Positions 51,583 to 62,174 of a stretch of 64,000 bases of DNA are shown in pieces (within the stretch, counting starts at the first letter, position 1; the number at the start of each line of letters is the position of its first letter). Source of the DNA: Demequina litoralis (GTDB taxonomy: Bacteria > Actinomycetota > Actinomycetes > Actinomycetales > Demequinaceae). Under the pieces are notes generated by a model. That model did no database searches. It was not told the origin of the DNA and saw only the letters and a program-made list of their open reading frames with translations. Location of the stretch: NCBI RefSeq assembly GCF_030418455.1, contig NZ_JAUHPW010000004.1, positions 236,750 through 300,749 of the forward strand, written 5' to 3'. The translations under genes were made by a program, and so were the position numbers.

Positions 51583-53612
51583 GCGACCCGCGGGACGAGC
51601 GGCCCGAGGACCGCGAGGACGAGGTCGACGAGGCCCAGGCCGAGATCGACGCGGATCTCGACGCCGACGAGGACGTGACCGGGGACGATGCGGCGGACGC
51701 CGACGCGGACGCCGCCACCGAGCAGGTGCCGGCCTTCCTCACGGAGCCGCCGGAGGAGCCCGAGCCCGCCGACGTCGCGGAGGCCGACGCGGACCCGGAG
51801 GCGACGGCGGTGCTGCCGCCCGTCCCCGCGGACGAGCCGGAGGCGGACGCCGAGGCCACCGCTGTCATGGACGCGGTGCCGGCCGCCGCGCCCGCCACCG
51901 GGCCCGAGCAGGCCGTCGCGACCGACGAGGTCGCCGAGAGCGAGGAGAAGCGTCGCGTGCACTGGGGACGATGGGCGTTGATGTTCGTGCTGATCGCGCT
52001 CGTCGGCGGCTACTTCGCCGCCGCCGTGTACGCCTCGGGGCGCATCGCCGCCGGCACCACCGTGCAGGGCGTCGACATCGGCGGGATGACGCGCGACGAG
52101 GCGGTCGAGGCGCTGCAGCCGACCGTCAAGGAGCTCAACAACGCCCCCGTGGCGATCACCACGGACGACGCCGAGGCGACGATCGTCCCCAAGGACTCCG
52201 GCATGGCCGCCGGCGCGGGCGCCACCGTCGACGAGCTGCTGCGCTTCAGCCTCGCGCCGTTCGACCTCCTGCGCTCCTTCACGGGCGCCGAGCGGGAGGC
52301 GCCGCTCGTCACCGTCGTCGACGTCGACGCGCTCGCCGAGGCGATCGACGCCACCCGCGAGGAGCTCGAGGTCGACGGTCAGGACGCCGCGGTGGAGATC
52401 ACCGCGACCGGCGCGAGCTCGGTCGCCTCGGTCGACGGCGTCGCGATCGACGCCGAGGCCACCGCCGAGGGCCTGGGCGATGCGTGGCCCGTGGACACGT
52501 ACCCCGCGGTGACGGACCTCAAGCCGGCCGCGATCGGCACCGAGGACGCCGACGCGTTCGTCTCCGAGCTCAACTCCGAGGTGCTCGCCGGCGACGTCCG
52601 CATGACGGGGGAGAACGGCCCCGCGACCGTCACCGCCGAGCAGCTCACGCGCTTCGGCTCGGTCGAGGACGTCGACGGTGCGCTCACGCTCGTGATCGAC
52701 GGCCCGTCGCTGGCTGCCGAGCTCGAGTCCGCGGACCCGGGCCTCGTGAGCGCCCCGACGTCCGCATCGTTCCACTTCACGAGCAGCCACCAGCTGAGGA
52801 CCACCAAGTCGCAGCCGGGCCGCGCGATCGACGGCGGCGCGCTGGGCGAGGCCGTCGTGGCCGCCGCGAGCAGCGTCGAGCGCGAGGGCGAGCTGCCGTA
52901 CCGCAACACCAAGGCGACCGTCACGAGCGGCGACCTGGGAGTCAAGGACCTCACGACGAAGGTCGCATCCTTCGACACCCCGCTCACCGACGAGCCGGTC
53001 CGCACCCAGAACCTCGTGCGCGGCGCGGAGAAGGTGACGGGCGTGGTCGTGAAGCCGGACGAGACGTTCTCGCTGCTCGACTCGCTCGCGCCCATCACGG
53101 AGGCGGGCGGCTACCAGGCGGCCCACATCATCGTCGACGGCTTCCTCACCAACGGCATCGGCGGCGGGCTGTCGCAGATGGCGACCACCGTCTACAACGC
53201 CGCCTACTTCGCGGGCCTCGAGGATGTCGAGCACCGCCCGCACACCAAGTGGTTCACCCGCTACCCGGCCGGCAGGGAGGCGACGATCTTCGTCGGCTCC
53301 CTCGACCTGCGGTTCAAGAACAACACCCCGTACGCGCTCGTCATGAGCTCGTACGTCACCGGAGGCCGCCTGTACGTGGACATCTGGTCCACGCCGTACT
53401 ACGAGGTCAAGACCTACGCGTCCGAGAAGACCAACTTCGTGCAGCCCAAGAAGGTCGAGTCCGACCGCTCGACCTGCCTCGATACCCCCATGGGCAACCC
53501 CGGCTTCACCATCACGAACCGGCGCGAGGTGTTCCTCGACGGCGACCTCGTCGACGAGTCCTCGTACACGTGGACGTACCAGCCGGACAACGGCGTCACC
53601 TGCACCAACTAG
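51579..53612 (+). CDS. VanW family cell-wall protein
   Basis: 677 residues. An acidic, repetitive cytoplasmic N terminus (about 125 residues, Asp/Glu/Ala rich, with a GGACGATGCG motif encoding Gly-Asp-Asp-Ala), one transmembrane helix (about residues 129-150), two extracellular putative peptidoglycan-binding domains (GTTVQGVDIGGMTRDEAVEALQ ...), then the VanW domain (about residues 470-620: DETFSLLDSLAPITEAGGY ... GGGLSQMATTVYNAAYFAGL). A role in cell-wall metabolism is inferred; vancomycin resistance is not implied. GTG start overlaps the upstream gene. Confidence 0.88.
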   Translation: MSDPRDERPEDREDEVDEAQAEIDADLDADEDVTGDDAADADADAATEQVPAFLTEPPEEPEPADVAEADADPEATAVLPPVPADEPEADAEATAVMDAVPAAAPATGPEQAVATDEVAESEEKRRVHWGRWALMFVLIALVGGYFAAAVYASGRIAAGTTVQGVDIGGMTRDEAVEALQPTVKELNNAPVAITTDDAEATIVPKDSGMAAGAGATVDELLRFSLAPFDLLRSFTGAEREAPLVTVVDVDALAEAIDATREELEVDGQDAAVEITATGASSVASVDGVAIDAEATAEGLGDAWPVDTYPAVTDLKPAAIGTEDADAFVSELNSEVLAGDVRMTGENGPATVTAEQLTRFGSVEDVDGALTLVIDGPSLAAELESADPGLVSAPTSASFHFTSSHQLRTTKSQPGRAIDGGALGEAVVAAASSVEREGELPYRNTKATVTSGDLGVKDLTTKVASFDTPLTDEPVRTQNLVRGAEKVTGVVVKPDETFSLLDSLAPITEAGGYQAAHIIVDGFLTNGIGGGLSQMATTVYNAAYFAGLEDVEHRPHTKWFTRYPAGREATIFVGSLDLRFKNNTPYALVMSSYVTGGRLYVDIWSTPYYEVKTYASEKTNFVQPKKVESDRSTCLDTPMGNPGFTITNRREVFLDGDLVDESSYTWTYQPDNGVTCTN

Positions 53613-53628
53613 CGGGGACGATGCACCG

Positions 53629-53656
53629 CCCGCCGGTCCTCGCGGGACCTGGCGGG
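53629..53656 (+). terminator. hairpin after the VanW gene
   Basis: CCCGCCGGTCC, loop TCGCG, then GGACC-T-GGCGGG; one bulged T. It starts 17 bases past the stop and precedes the fdxA promoter TATGAT (53675-53680). Confidence 0.65.
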
Positions 53657-53718
53657 AGCGCCCGTGCCCGGCGGTATGATGAGCGCGACCCCCGTAGATC
53701 CGAGGTTGAGGAGACGCA

Positions 53719-54039
53719 GTGACCTACGTCATCGCCCTGCCGTGTGTCGACGTCAAGGACAAGGCGTGCATCGACGAGTGTCCGGTCGACTGCATCTACG
53801 AGGGTGAGCGGATGCTCTACATCCACCCCGACGAGTGCGTCGACTGCGGCGCCTGCGAGCCGGTGTGCCCGGTCGAGGCGATCTACTACGAGGACGACGT
53901 CCCGGACAAGTGGGCGGACTACTACAACGCCAACGTCGAGTTCTTCTCGGAGATCGGGTCGCCCGGCGGCGCCGCGAAGATGGGTCTGATTGAGCACGAC
54001 CACGACCTCATCAAGTCGCTCGCCCCGCAGAACGGCTGA
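53719..54039 (+). CDS. fdxA: seven-iron ferredoxin
   Basis: Electron carrier of 106 residues. CVDVKDKACIDECPVDCIYEG and CVDCGACEPVCPVEAIYYEDD hold the cysteines of one 3Fe-4S and one 4Fe-4S cluster; the C-terminal extension is typical of the actinobacterial FdxA/FdxC type. GAGGAG precedes the GTG; TATGAT (53675-53680) is the likely -10 box. It is followed eight bases later by dapC, as in M. tuberculosis (fdxC-dapC). Confidence 0.94.
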   Translation: MTYVIALPCVDVKDKACIDECPVDCIYEGERMLYIHPDECVDCGACEPVCPVEAIYYEDDVPDKWADYYNANVEFFSEIGSPGGAAKMGLIEHDHDLIKSLAPQNG

Positions 54040-54047
54040 TCCCGGGC

Positions 54048-55157
54048 ATGGGCCTCAGCCCTCGCTCGCTGCCCGACTTCCCGTGGGACTCCCTCGCGCC
54101 CTACCGGGCCAGGGCCGCGGCGCACCCTGACGGGCTGGTCGACCTCTCGGTCGGCACGCCCGTCGACCCCACGCCCGCGGTGGTCCGCGACGCCCTCGCG
54201 GCGGCCGCGGACGCCCCCGGGTACCCCACCACCCACGGCACGGCCGTGCTGCGGGAGGCGGTCGCGGGCTGGTTCGCGCGCCGTCGCCACGCACCCGGCG
54301 TCGACCCGGCGGCCGTGCTGCCCACGGTCGGGTCGAAGGAGCTGGTCGCGACCCTGCCGGCCTACCTGGGACTGGGGGAGGGCGACATCGTGGTGCACCC
54401 GCGCGCCGCGTACCCCACCTACGACGTGGGTGCGCGGCTCGCGGGCGCGACCCCGCTCGCGGCCGACGACGTCGACGCGTGGCGCGGCAACCCGGCGGTC
54501 CGCCTCGTGTGGGTGAACTCGCCGTCCAACCCCACCGGCGCGGTCGCCCCCGCCGAGCACCTGGCCGAGGTGGTCGCCGCCGCACGCGAGATCGGTGCCC
54601 TGGTCGCGTCCGACGAGTGCTACGCCGAGCTGTCGTGGACCGGCGCGCCCGTGCCGTCGATCCTCGACCCCGCGGTGTGCGGAGGCTCGCACGAGGGCGT
54701 CCTCGCGGTGTACTCGCTGTCGAAGCAGTCCAACCTGGCCGGCTACCGGGCCGCGTTCGTCGCGGGCGACCCGGCCGTGATCGCCCCGCTGCTCGAGGTG
54801 CGCAAGCACGCCGGGCTCATCGTCCCCGCGCCCGTCCAGGCCGCCATGGTGGCCGCGCTGCGCGACGACGCCCACGTGGCGGAGCAGAAGGAGCGCTACC
54901 GCGCGCGACGCGCCGCGCTGCTGCCGGCGGTGGAATCGGCAGGATTCCGTGTCGAGCATTCCGAGGCGGGCCTGTACCTGTGGGCCACTCGCGGCGAGGA
55001 TTGCTGGCAGACCCTTGATTACCTCGCAGAACGGGGCATACTGGCGGCTCCGGGTGCGTTCTACGGCGAGGCGGCGCGTCGTCACGTGCGCATCGCCCTC
55101 ACCGCGAGCGATTCCGGAGTCTCTGCGGCATCTAGTAGGCTCGCAAAACGCGAGTAA
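54048..55157 (+). CDS. dapC: N-succinyldiaminopimelate aminotransferase
   Basis: PLP enzyme of the succinylase lysine/DAP branch; forms N-succinyl-LL-diaminopimelate. The 369-residue class I/II aminotransferase has VNSPSNPTGAV, SDECYAELSW (Asp binding the PLP nitrogen), SLSKQSNLAGYR with the catalytic Lys near residue 227, and the phosphate Arg in the same segment. Co-directional with fdxA; dapD and dapE are 3-5 kb away. Confidence 0.9.
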   Translation: MGLSPRSLPDFPWDSLAPYRARAAAHPDGLVDLSVGTPVDPTPAVVRDALAAAADAPGYPTTHGTAVLREAVAGWFARRRHAPGVDPAAVLPTVGSKELVATLPAYLGLGEGDIVVHPRAAYPTYDVGARLAGATPLAADDVDAWRGNPAVRLVWVNSPSNPTGAVAPAEHLAEVVAAAREIGALVASDECYAELSWTGAPVPSILDPAVCGGSHEGVLAVYSLSKQSNLAGYRAAFVAGDPAVIAPLLEVRKHAGLIVPAPVQAAMVAALRDDAHVAEQKERYRARRAALLPAVESAGFRVEHSEAGLYLWATRGEDCWQTLDYLAERGILAAPGAFYGEAARRHVRIALTASDSGVSAASSRLAKRE

Positions 55158-55207
55158 ACCGGCGCTCAAATGTTGGGCGACGGCACATGGGTTTCGAAGG
55201 GGAGAAC

Positions 55208-56506
<1,299 letters not shown>

Positions 56507-56518
56507 GAGGCTGAACGG

Positions 56519-56534
56519 AGGGCCGACCGGCCCT
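56519..56534 (+). terminator. short hairpin after gltA
   Basis: AGGGCC, loop GACC, GGCCCT, 13 bases after the stop. It is short but well placed; confidence is limited. A shorter GACGATGC match lies at 56557-56564. Confidence 0.45.
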
Positions 56535-56577
56535 GCGGGGTGCCCCGGACCCGCCCGACGATGCAAGGGGGCACGTC

Positions 56578-56865
56578 ATGACGTCCGATGACGATGCGCT
56601 GCGGCGCGAGGCCAAACGACGCGTCGAGGCGCGCAACGGCTTCTACTGGTTCCTGGTCGTGTGCGTGGTGCTGTGGACCATGTTCACGTTCATCTGGTGG
56701 ATGAACGGCGGCGGCTACTTCTGGCCGGCCTGGCCGATGCTCGGCATGGGCATCGGGCTCGCCTTCACGGCGGCCGCGGCGTTCCTGCCCGGCGCGGGCA
56801 AGCCGAGCCAGGACCGCATCGACCGCGAGTACCGCAAGCTCAAGGGCCAGGCCGAGGGCCGTTAG
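56578..56865 (+). CDS. 2TM-domain small membrane protein
   Basis: 95 residues with a basic helical N terminus (RREAKRRVEARNGFYWFLVVC) and two transmembrane helices (about residues 22-42 and 52-72) separated by WWMNGGGYFWPAWPM, the signature of the 2TM domain family. The function is unknown. It converges on the lysozyme-like gene with a six-base gap. Confidence 0.8.
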   Translation: MTSDDDALRREAKRRVEARNGFYWFLVVCVVLWTMFTFIWWMNGGGYFWPAWPMLGMGIGLAFTAAAAFLPGAGKPSQDRIDREYRKLKGQAEGR

Positions 56866-56871
56866 GCGGCC

Positions 56872-57741
56872 CTAGGCCGAGGCGCGCGGCAGCAGCCGCA
56901 CCGCGACGCCGACCGCGTCGGCCGGCGCATCGATGCCGCTCGCGCCGACGCCCCGCTCCCACGCCGTCTCCCCGTTCACCACCGCGTCGACGGACTCCGC
57001 GCCTGCGACCGCCACGAGCCACGCGGCCACCGCGTCGCGCGCCTGCGCGTCGGCCCCCGCGGGCATGACGTCGAGCCAGATCGCGTCCTCCGAGGCGGCC
57101 AGCCGGCGCACCTCGTACGCGCCGTCCCCGAAGTCGGCGTCGAGGCGGCGCATGAGCGCCGCGGCGGTGGTGCCGGGGCCCGCCTCGACGTCGCAGTCGA
57201 CCGCGAGGGTGCCCGAGTGGCCGCGCAGCGCCGACGCCCACAGCCGGGCCGCCGCCTCGCGGGTCGCGTAGGCCTCCGGGAAGGCCGACCGCTGCACCGT
57301 CTGCGCCGCGACGGTCACCTCCATGTCCCGCCAGCCGTCGACCTTCACGAGCGCGTCGTAGAACGTGTCGGTCGAGTAGTAGGGGTCCATGATCTCGGCG
57401 ACCGATCCCCAGCCCTGGGAGGGGCGCTGCTGGAACAGGCCGATCGAGTCGCGGTCGCCGTGGTCGATGTTGACGAGCGAGGACTCCTGCATCGCGGTCG
57501 CGATGCCGATCGTGGCGCCGCGGGCCGGCAGGCCGAGCCGCGCCGAGGCCGCCGCGATGAGCGCGGCGTTGCCCGCCTGCTCGGCCGTGAGGGTGGACGC
57601 GGCGTCACCCAGGCTGGCCGTGCATCGTCCCGACGCGGCGACCGGCGCGTTCCGCTCGCTGAAGAGGTACGAGCCGTACACGGCGGCGCCGCCGGCGACC
57701 ACGAGCACCGCGATCGCGGCGGCGGTGCGCCGCCGGCTCAT
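56872..57741 (-). CDS. secreted lysozyme-like protein
   Basis: 289 residues. An N-terminal signal anchor (about residues 7-27) exports the protein. Residues about 50-150 resemble a lysozyme/transglycosylase-like fold found in actinobacterial secreted proteins: GIATAMQESSLVNIDHGDRDSIGLFQQRPSQGW, with a candidate catalytic Glu in MQES. The C-terminal 120 residues form a second, unassigned alpha/beta domain. A role in cell-wall remodelling is inferred. It abuts dapD (same strand). Confidence 0.7.
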   Translation of the reverse strand: MSRRRTAAAIAVLVVAGGAAVYGSYLFSERNAPVAASGRCTASLGDAASTLTAEQAGNAALIAAASARLGLPARGATIGIATAMQESSLVNIDHGDRDSIGLFQQRPSQGWGSVAEIMDPYYSTDTFYDALVKVDGWRDMEVTVAAQTVQRSAFPEAYATREAAARLWASALRGHSGTLAVDCDVEAGPGTTAAALMRRLDADFGDGAYEVRRLAASEDAIWLDVMPAGADAQARDAVAAWLVAVAGAESVDAVVNGETAWERGVGASGIDAPADAVGVAVRLLPRASA

Positions 57742-58689
57742 TCAGTTCGCGTGCAGCGCGGCGTTGAGCTCGATGCCCTTGCCCTGGCGCTGCACCGCCT
57801 CGAGCGCGCCCGACTGGGAGTTGCGACGGAACAGGATGCCGTCCTGGCCCGCGAGGTCGCGCGCCTTCACGACGACGGGGTTGCCGTCCTCGTCGGTCTG
57901 GCCGACGAGCAGCACCTTCGAGCCGGCCGTGACGTACAGGCCGGCCTCGACGATGCAGTCGTCGCCGAGCGGGATGCCGAGGCCCGAGTTCGCGCCGAGC
58001 AGCGAGCGCTCGCCGATCGCGATGATGTGCTTGCCGCCGCCCGACAGGGTGCCCATGATCGAGGCGCCGCCGCCCACGTCCGAGCCGTCGCCGACGACCA
58101 CGCCCGCGGAGATGCGGCCCTCGACCATCGAGTGGCCGAGCGTGCCGGCGTTGAAGTTGCAGAAGCCCTCGTGCATGACCGTGGTGCCCTCCGCGAGGTG
58201 GGCGCCCAGCCGCACGCGGTCGGCGTCGGCGATGCGCACGCCGGAGGGGACCACGTAGTCGACCATGCGGGGGAACTTGTCGATGCCGTAGACGGTGAGC
58301 TGGCGGCCGAATGCGCGGTAGCGCAGGCGCACCTGCTCGAAGCCCTCGATCGCGCACGGGCCGTCGGACGTCCACACCGCGTTGGTGAGGATGCCGAACA
58401 GGCCGTCCAGGTTGAGGCCGTGGGGCTGCACGAGGCGGTGGCTGAGGAGGTGGAGGCGCAGGTACGCGTCCTCGACGGACGCGGGCGCCTCGTCGAGGTC
58501 GATCACCGTCTTGACGACGCGGATCTCGACGTCCCGCAGGTCGTCGGTGCGCTCCGCGGCCTTGAGCTGCGCCGACGCGGCGTCGCGCGCCTTGGGCTCG
58601 CCGAGCACCGGCGCGGGGTACCAGGTGTCGAGCACGGTGCCGTTGTTGTCGAGGGTCGCGAGGCCGAATCCGAAGGCGGGTCGAGTCAT
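57742..58689 (-). CDS. dapD: tetrahydrodipicolinate N-succinyltransferase
   Basis: Succinylates tetrahydrodipicolinate with succinyl-CoA. The 315-residue trimeric hexapeptide-repeat enzyme matches the actinobacterial DapD class: [94 protein letters not shown], split over many left-handed turns. TACCCT on the minus strand (58697-58702) is seven bases before the ATG. Divergent from dapE. Confidence 0.94.
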   Translation of the reverse strand: MTRPAFGFGLATLDNNGTVLDTWYPAPVLGEPKARDAASAQLKAAERTDDLRDVEIRVVKTVIDLDEAPASVEDAYLRLHLLSHRLVQPHGLNLDGLFGILTNAVWTSDGPCAIEGFEQVRLRYRAFGRQLTVYGIDKFPRMVDYVVPSGVRIADADRVRLGAHLAEGTTVMHEGFCNFNAGTLGHSMVEGRISAGVVVGDGSDVGGGASIMGTLSGGGKHIIAIGERSLLGANSGLGIPLGDDCIVEAGLYVTAGSKVLLVGQTDEDGNPVVVKARDLAGQDGILFRRNSQSGALEAVQRQGKGIELNAALHAN

Positions 58690-58696
58690 GGCTCCA

Positions 58697-58714
58697 AGGG
58701 TACGTGGATAGGGT
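58697..58714. promoter_or_regulatory. divergent leaderless promoters of dapD and dapE
   Basis: TACCCT reads left into dapD (seven-base gap) and TAGGGT (58709-58714) reads right into dapE (six-base gap). Only 31 bases separate the two start codons, so both mRNAs should start at or next to their start codon. Confidence 0.6.
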
Positions 58715-58720
58715 GGCCCC

Positions 58721-59812
58721 ATGACGCACCTCGACCTCGCGGCCCCCGTCGAAGAGCTCGCCAAGGCCCTGGTGGACATCCCCTCCGTGTCCGGCAACGA
58801 GGACCGCATCGCGGACGCGGTCGAGGCCGCGCTGGCGCCGCTCGCGCACCTCGAGGTGACCCGGCTGGGCAACGCGATCGTGGCCCGCACGCACCTCGGC
58901 CGCGCCGAGCGCGTGGTGATCGCCGGCCACCTCGACACGGTCCCGATCAAGGGCAACGTGCCCGGCTCGTGGGACGGCGACGGCTTCCTCGTGGGGCGCG
59001 GATCGGTCGACATGAAGGCCGGCGTCGCGGTGCAGCTCTCGCTCGCCGCGGCGCTCGACGCGCCCACCCGCGACATCACCTGGGTCTTCTACGACCAGGA
59101 GGAGGTCGAGGCCGACCGCAACGGCCTGGGCCGCGTTGCGCGCGAGCGCCCCGACCTGGTCGAGGGCGACTTCGCGGTGCTGTGCGAGCCGACGTCCGGC
59201 GTCATCGAGGGCGGCTGCAACGGGACGATGCGCGCCGAGGTCCGCATCCCGGGCCGCGCCGCGCACAGCGCCCGGGCGTGGAAGGGCCTCAACGCGATCC
59301 ACCGTGCCGCGCCGCTGCTGACGACGCTCGCGGCGTACGCGGCGGAGACGATCACCGTCGACGGGCTCGACTACCGCGAGGGCGTCAACGCGGTCCGGAT
59401 CGCCGGCGGGATCGCGGGCAACGTCATCCCCGACGAGTGCGTCGTCACGATCAACTACCGCTTCGCTCCCTGCTGGAGCCTCGAGGAGGCCCAGCAGCGC
59501 CTCGAGGCGCTGGTCGCCTCGGCCGGGCTCGACGGCTACCACCTCGTCTACACGGACCTGTCCGGCGCCGCCCGGCCCGGGCTCGACGCCCCGCTCGCCG
59601 CATCGTTCGCCGCCTCCGTCGCGGCGACGGGTGTGGAGGAGCCGCGCGCGAAGCAGGGCTGGACGGACGTGGCGCGCTTCGGCGAGCTCGGCATCCCCGC
59701 GGTCAACTACGGCCCCGGCGACCCGGAGCTCGCGCACGCCGACGACGAGCGCTGCCCCGTCGAGGACATCCGGCACTGCCGCGCCGGCCTGGAGGCGTGG
59801 CTCACGTCCTGA
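58721..59812 (+). CDS. dapE: succinyl-diaminopimelate desuccinylase
   Basis: Zinc hydrolase of the M20 family that releases LL-diaminopimelate. The 363-residue protein has the metal site [40 protein letters not shown] (catalytic Glu pair), [14 protein letters not shown], and a dimerisation domain. The start is ATG at 58721, six bases after TAGGGT. It has one GGACGATGCG copy that encodes Gly-Thr-Met-Arg, a different phase from the usual Asp-Asp-Ala. Confidence 0.94.
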   Translation: MTHLDLAAPVEELAKALVDIPSVSGNEDRIADAVEAALAPLAHLEVTRLGNAIVARTHLGRAERVVIAGHLDTVPIKGNVPGSWDGDGFLVGRGSVDMKAGVAVQLSLAAALDAPTRDITWVFYDQEEVEADRNGLGRVARERPDLVEGDFAVLCEPTSGVIEGGCNGTMRAEVRIPGRAAHSARAWKGLNAIHRAAPLLTTLAAYAAETITVDGLDYREGVNAVRIAGGIAGNVIPDECVVTINYRFAPCWSLEEAQQRLEALVASAGLDGYHLVYTDLSGAARPGLDAPLAASFAASVAATGVEEPRAKQGWTDVARFGELGIPAVNYGPGDPELAHADDERCPVEDIRHCRAGLEAWLTS

Positions 59813-59821
59813 GGAGGGACC

Positions 59822-60559
59822 ATGAAGGAGTACCGCAAGGGCCCCGTGCTGCTGCGCGGGCGCAACGTCCCCACCACGTCCACCGGCGAGCGGCTGCTCG
59901 ACGAGCAGCACCGCGCCGACTGGCTGCACGGCGATCCGTGGCGCGTGCTCCGCATCCAGTCGGAGTTCGTCGAGGGCTTCGGCGCGCTCGCCGAGCTCGG
60001 ACCCGCGATCACGGTCTACGGCTCGGCGCGGTCCCTGCCGGGCTCGCCCGACTACGAGGCGGGCCTCGAGGTGGGCCGGCTGCTGGCGGAGGCGGGCTAC
60101 GCCGTCATCACGGGAGGCGGGCCCGGGTGCATGGAGGCCGCCAACAAGGGCGCGAACGACGCGGGCGGCACATCCGTCGGGCTCGGCATCGAGCTGCCCT
60201 TCGAGCAGGGCATCAACGACTACGTCAACCTCGGGATGATCTTCCGCTACTTCTTCGTGCGCAAGACGATGTTCGTCAAGTACGCGCAGGGCTTCATCGC
60301 GCTGCCCGGCGGCTTCGGCACGCTCGACGAGCTCTTCGAGTGCCTCACGCTCGTGCAGACCCGCACGGTGGTCCGCTTCCCGATCGTGCTGTTCGGCGAG
60401 GCGTACTGGGGCCCGCTCGTCGGATGGCTGCGCGACACCCTCGTCGCGGACGGCAAGATCGCGCCGCACGACCTCGACCTCCTCCACATCACCGACGACC
60501 CGGCCACCGCGGTCGACCTCGCGACGGCGCGCCACCGTGCGGGGGACGGCGCCGGGTGA
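59822..60559 (+). CDS. LOG family protein (TIGR00730 type)
   Basis: 245 residues. ITVYGSARSLPGSPDYEAGLE, AVITGGGPGCMEAANKGA and the signature FIALPGGFGTLDELFE are those of the lysine-decarboxylase-like/LOG family; characterised members are cytokinin-activating phosphoribohydrolases or PpnN-type nucleotide nucleosidases. In actinobacteria the gene lies next to dapE, as here (nine-base gap). TAGAAT at 60610-60615 past its end is the promoter of the following gene. Confidence 0.87.
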   Translation: MKEYRKGPVLLRGRNVPTTSTGERLLDEQHRADWLHGDPWRVLRIQSEFVEGFGALAELGPAITVYGSARSLPGSPDYEAGLEVGRLLAEAGYAVITGGGPGCMEAANKGANDAGGTSVGLGIELPFEQGINDYVNLGMIFRYFFVRKTMFVKYAQGFIALPGGFGTLDELFECLTLVQTRTVVRFPIVLFGEAYWGPLVGWLRDTLVADGKIAPHDLDLLHITDDPATAVDLATARHRAGDGAG

Positions 60560-60668
60560 CCTCTTGCCCCCCGGATGGGAGGGATTTGGGAACGCTCCCG
60601 CGCGGGCAGTAGAATCAGGGGCAACGCCGCGGAGGGCGGCGTTCGACCCACCCGAGGAGATCCACACG

Positions 60669-60836
60669 ATGGCTGCAATGAAGCCCCGCACCGGTGACGG
60701 CCCCATGGAGGTCGTGAAGGAGGGTCGCAGCTACGTCATGCGTGTCCCGCTCGAGGGCGGCGGTCGTCTCGTGGTCGAGATCAGCGCGGACGAGGTCAAG
60801 GAGCTCGGCGACGCGCTCCACTCGGCCCTCCAGTAG
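60669..60836 (+). CDS. DUF3117 protein
   Basis: A 55-residue protein that is highly conserved in actinobacteria: MAAMKPRTGDGPMEVVKEGR, YVMRVPLEGGGRLVVEIS, ADEVKELGDALHS. Function unknown. It has its own TAGAAT promoter (60610-60615) and GAGGAG ribosome site, so it is probably well expressed. Confidence 0.92.
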   Translation: MAAMKPRTGDGPMEVVKEGRSYVMRVPLEGGGRLVVEISADEVKELGDALHSALQ

Positions 60837-60839
60837 GGC

Positions 60840-61469
60840 TCAGCCCTTGACGGCCGCCAGCAGGCCGTCCCCGCCGGTGAGCAGCGCGAGCGTGAGCGTC
60901 TCGTCCTCGCGCACCGCCTTGAGGGTCTCCCGGACCGCCGTCGTGTCCTTGTCGCGCTGCGCGGGGTCCGGCACGCGGCCGTGCCACAGCGCGTTGTCCA
61001 TGAGCAGCAGCCCGCCCGAGCGCAGCAGCCGCAGCGCGTGCTCGAGGTACGCGGGGTACTCGGTCTTGCGCGCGTCGATGAGGACGATGTCGTAGCCGCC
61101 GTCCGTGAGGCGCGGCAGGACGTCGAGCGCGCGGCCCGTGATCATGCGGGCCCGCTCGGGCGCGAAGCCTGCCGCGGCCACCGTGCGACGCGCCGCCTTG
61201 TGGTGCTCGGGCTCCATGTCGATCGTCGTGACGACGCCGGTGGGGGCCATGCCGCGCAGCAGGTAGGTGAGGGACACCCCGGCGCCGGTGCCGATCTCGA
61301 CGGCCGACGTCGCGCGCATCGTCCGCGCGAGCACCTCGATCGCGCGTGCGGCGCCCGGCAGCACGGGCGCGCAGCCCAGCTGGTCGGCGACGTCGCGCGC
61401 CTCCAGGATCACGCGGTCCTCCTCGACGAAGTCCTCCGCGTACGCCCAGTTCGCTGCCTCGATGCTCAT
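60840..61469 (-). CDS. SAM-dependent O-methyltransferase
   Basis: 209 residues of the family-3 (COMT-like) O-methyltransferases: [19 protein letters not shown] (motif I), [32 protein letters not shown] with the metal-binding Asp, and [14 protein letters not shown]. tuberculosis Rv1220c stands in the same place, divergent from sigE. GGGAGG precedes the ATG. The substrate is unknown. Confidence 0.9.
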   Translation of the reverse strand: MSIEAANWAYAEDFVEEDRVILEARDVADQLGCAPVLPGAARAIEVLARTMRATSAVEIGTGAGVSLTYLLRGMAPTGVVTTIDMEPEHHKAARRTVAAAGFAPERARMITGRALDVLPRLTDGGYDIVLIDARKTEYPAYLEHALRLLRSGGLLLMDNALWHGRVPDPAQRDKDTTAVRETLKAVREDETLTLALLTGGDGLLAAVKG

Positions 61470-61530
61470 GCCGCCTCCCTCACGGGGGTCAGCCTATCCG
61501 TACGTCCCAGCGAACTCTCAGATACCCGTG

Positions 61531-61556
61531 GGAACATGAGGGCATCGGAGCCCGTT
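61531..61556 (+). promoter_or_regulatory. SigE-type ECF promoter upstream of sigE
   Basis: GGAAC at 61531-61535 and CGTT at 61553-61556 with a 17-base spacer, the form of SigE-type promoters in actinobacteria. The site lies 30 bases before the sigE ATG, so SigE should amplify its own transcription. Confidence 0.75.
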
Positions 61557-61586
61557 GAACGGGATGTGATCGAGGAGGGGAGCACG

Positions 61587-62174
61587 ATGACGGAGACCGC
61601 CGCACCGGCAGCCGAGGTCGCTCCCGCCGACGCGCCCGAGCTCACGTGGGAGAGCATCGTCGCCAACCACTCGGCGCGCGTCTACCGCCTCGCCTACCAC
61701 CTCACCGGCAACCAGCACGACGCCGAGGACCTCACGCAGGACGTGTTCGTGCGCGTCTTCAACTCGCTGTCGCAGTACAAGCCGGGCACGTTCGAGGGCT
61801 GGCTCCACCGCATCACCACGAACCTCTTCCTCGACCGCATGCGCCGCAAGAAGCGCATCCGCTTCGACTTCATGGCCGACGACGACGCCGCCGTCGCGAC
61901 GTCCGACAGCTTCGACCGCCACGAGCGCTCGGGCCAGCCGGAGGACGCGTTCGACATGTCGAACCTCGGCGACGACATCATCGCCGCGCTCGCCGACCTG
62001 CCGCCGGAGTACCGCGCCGCCGTGGTGCTGAGCGACATCGAGGGCCTCTCGTACGAGGAGATCGCCGTCACGCTCGGCATCAAGATGGGCACCGTGCGGT
62101 CCCGTCTGTCCCGTGCCCGCGCCCGCCTCCGCGAGTCGCTCGCGCATCGTGCGCCCATGCGAGGTGGCGTGTGA
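61587..62174 (+). CDS. sigE: ECF RNA polymerase sigma factor SigE
   Basis: Directs RNA polymerase to envelope-stress genes. 195 residues: sigma-2 region ([31 protein letters not shown], about residues 35-65) with [19 protein letters not shown], and sigma-4 ([24 protein letters not shown] ... [14 protein letters not shown]). ATG at 61587 has GAGGAGGGG upstream; earlier in-frame codons overlap the promoter. The stop overlaps the anti-sigma start by four bases. Confidence 0.94.
   Translation: MTETAAPAAEVAPADAPELTWESIVANHSARVYRLAYHLTGNQHDAEDLTQDVFVRVFNSLSQYKPGTFEGWLHRITTNLFLDRMRRKKRIRFDFMADDDAAVATSDSFDRHERSGQPEDAFDMSNLGDDIIAALADLPPEYRAAVVLSDIEGLSYEEIAVTLGIKMGTVRSRLSRARARLRESLAHRAPMRGGV

Noticed and set aside
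51579..53612. Vancomycin-resistance determinant from the VanW match
   Set aside because: VanW-domain proteins are common cell-wall proteins in actinobacteria and no vanHAX genes are present.
57217..58720. Plus-strand frame running through dapD and into dapE in another phase
   Set aside because: Shadow frame; dapD and dapE are unambiguous on their own strands.
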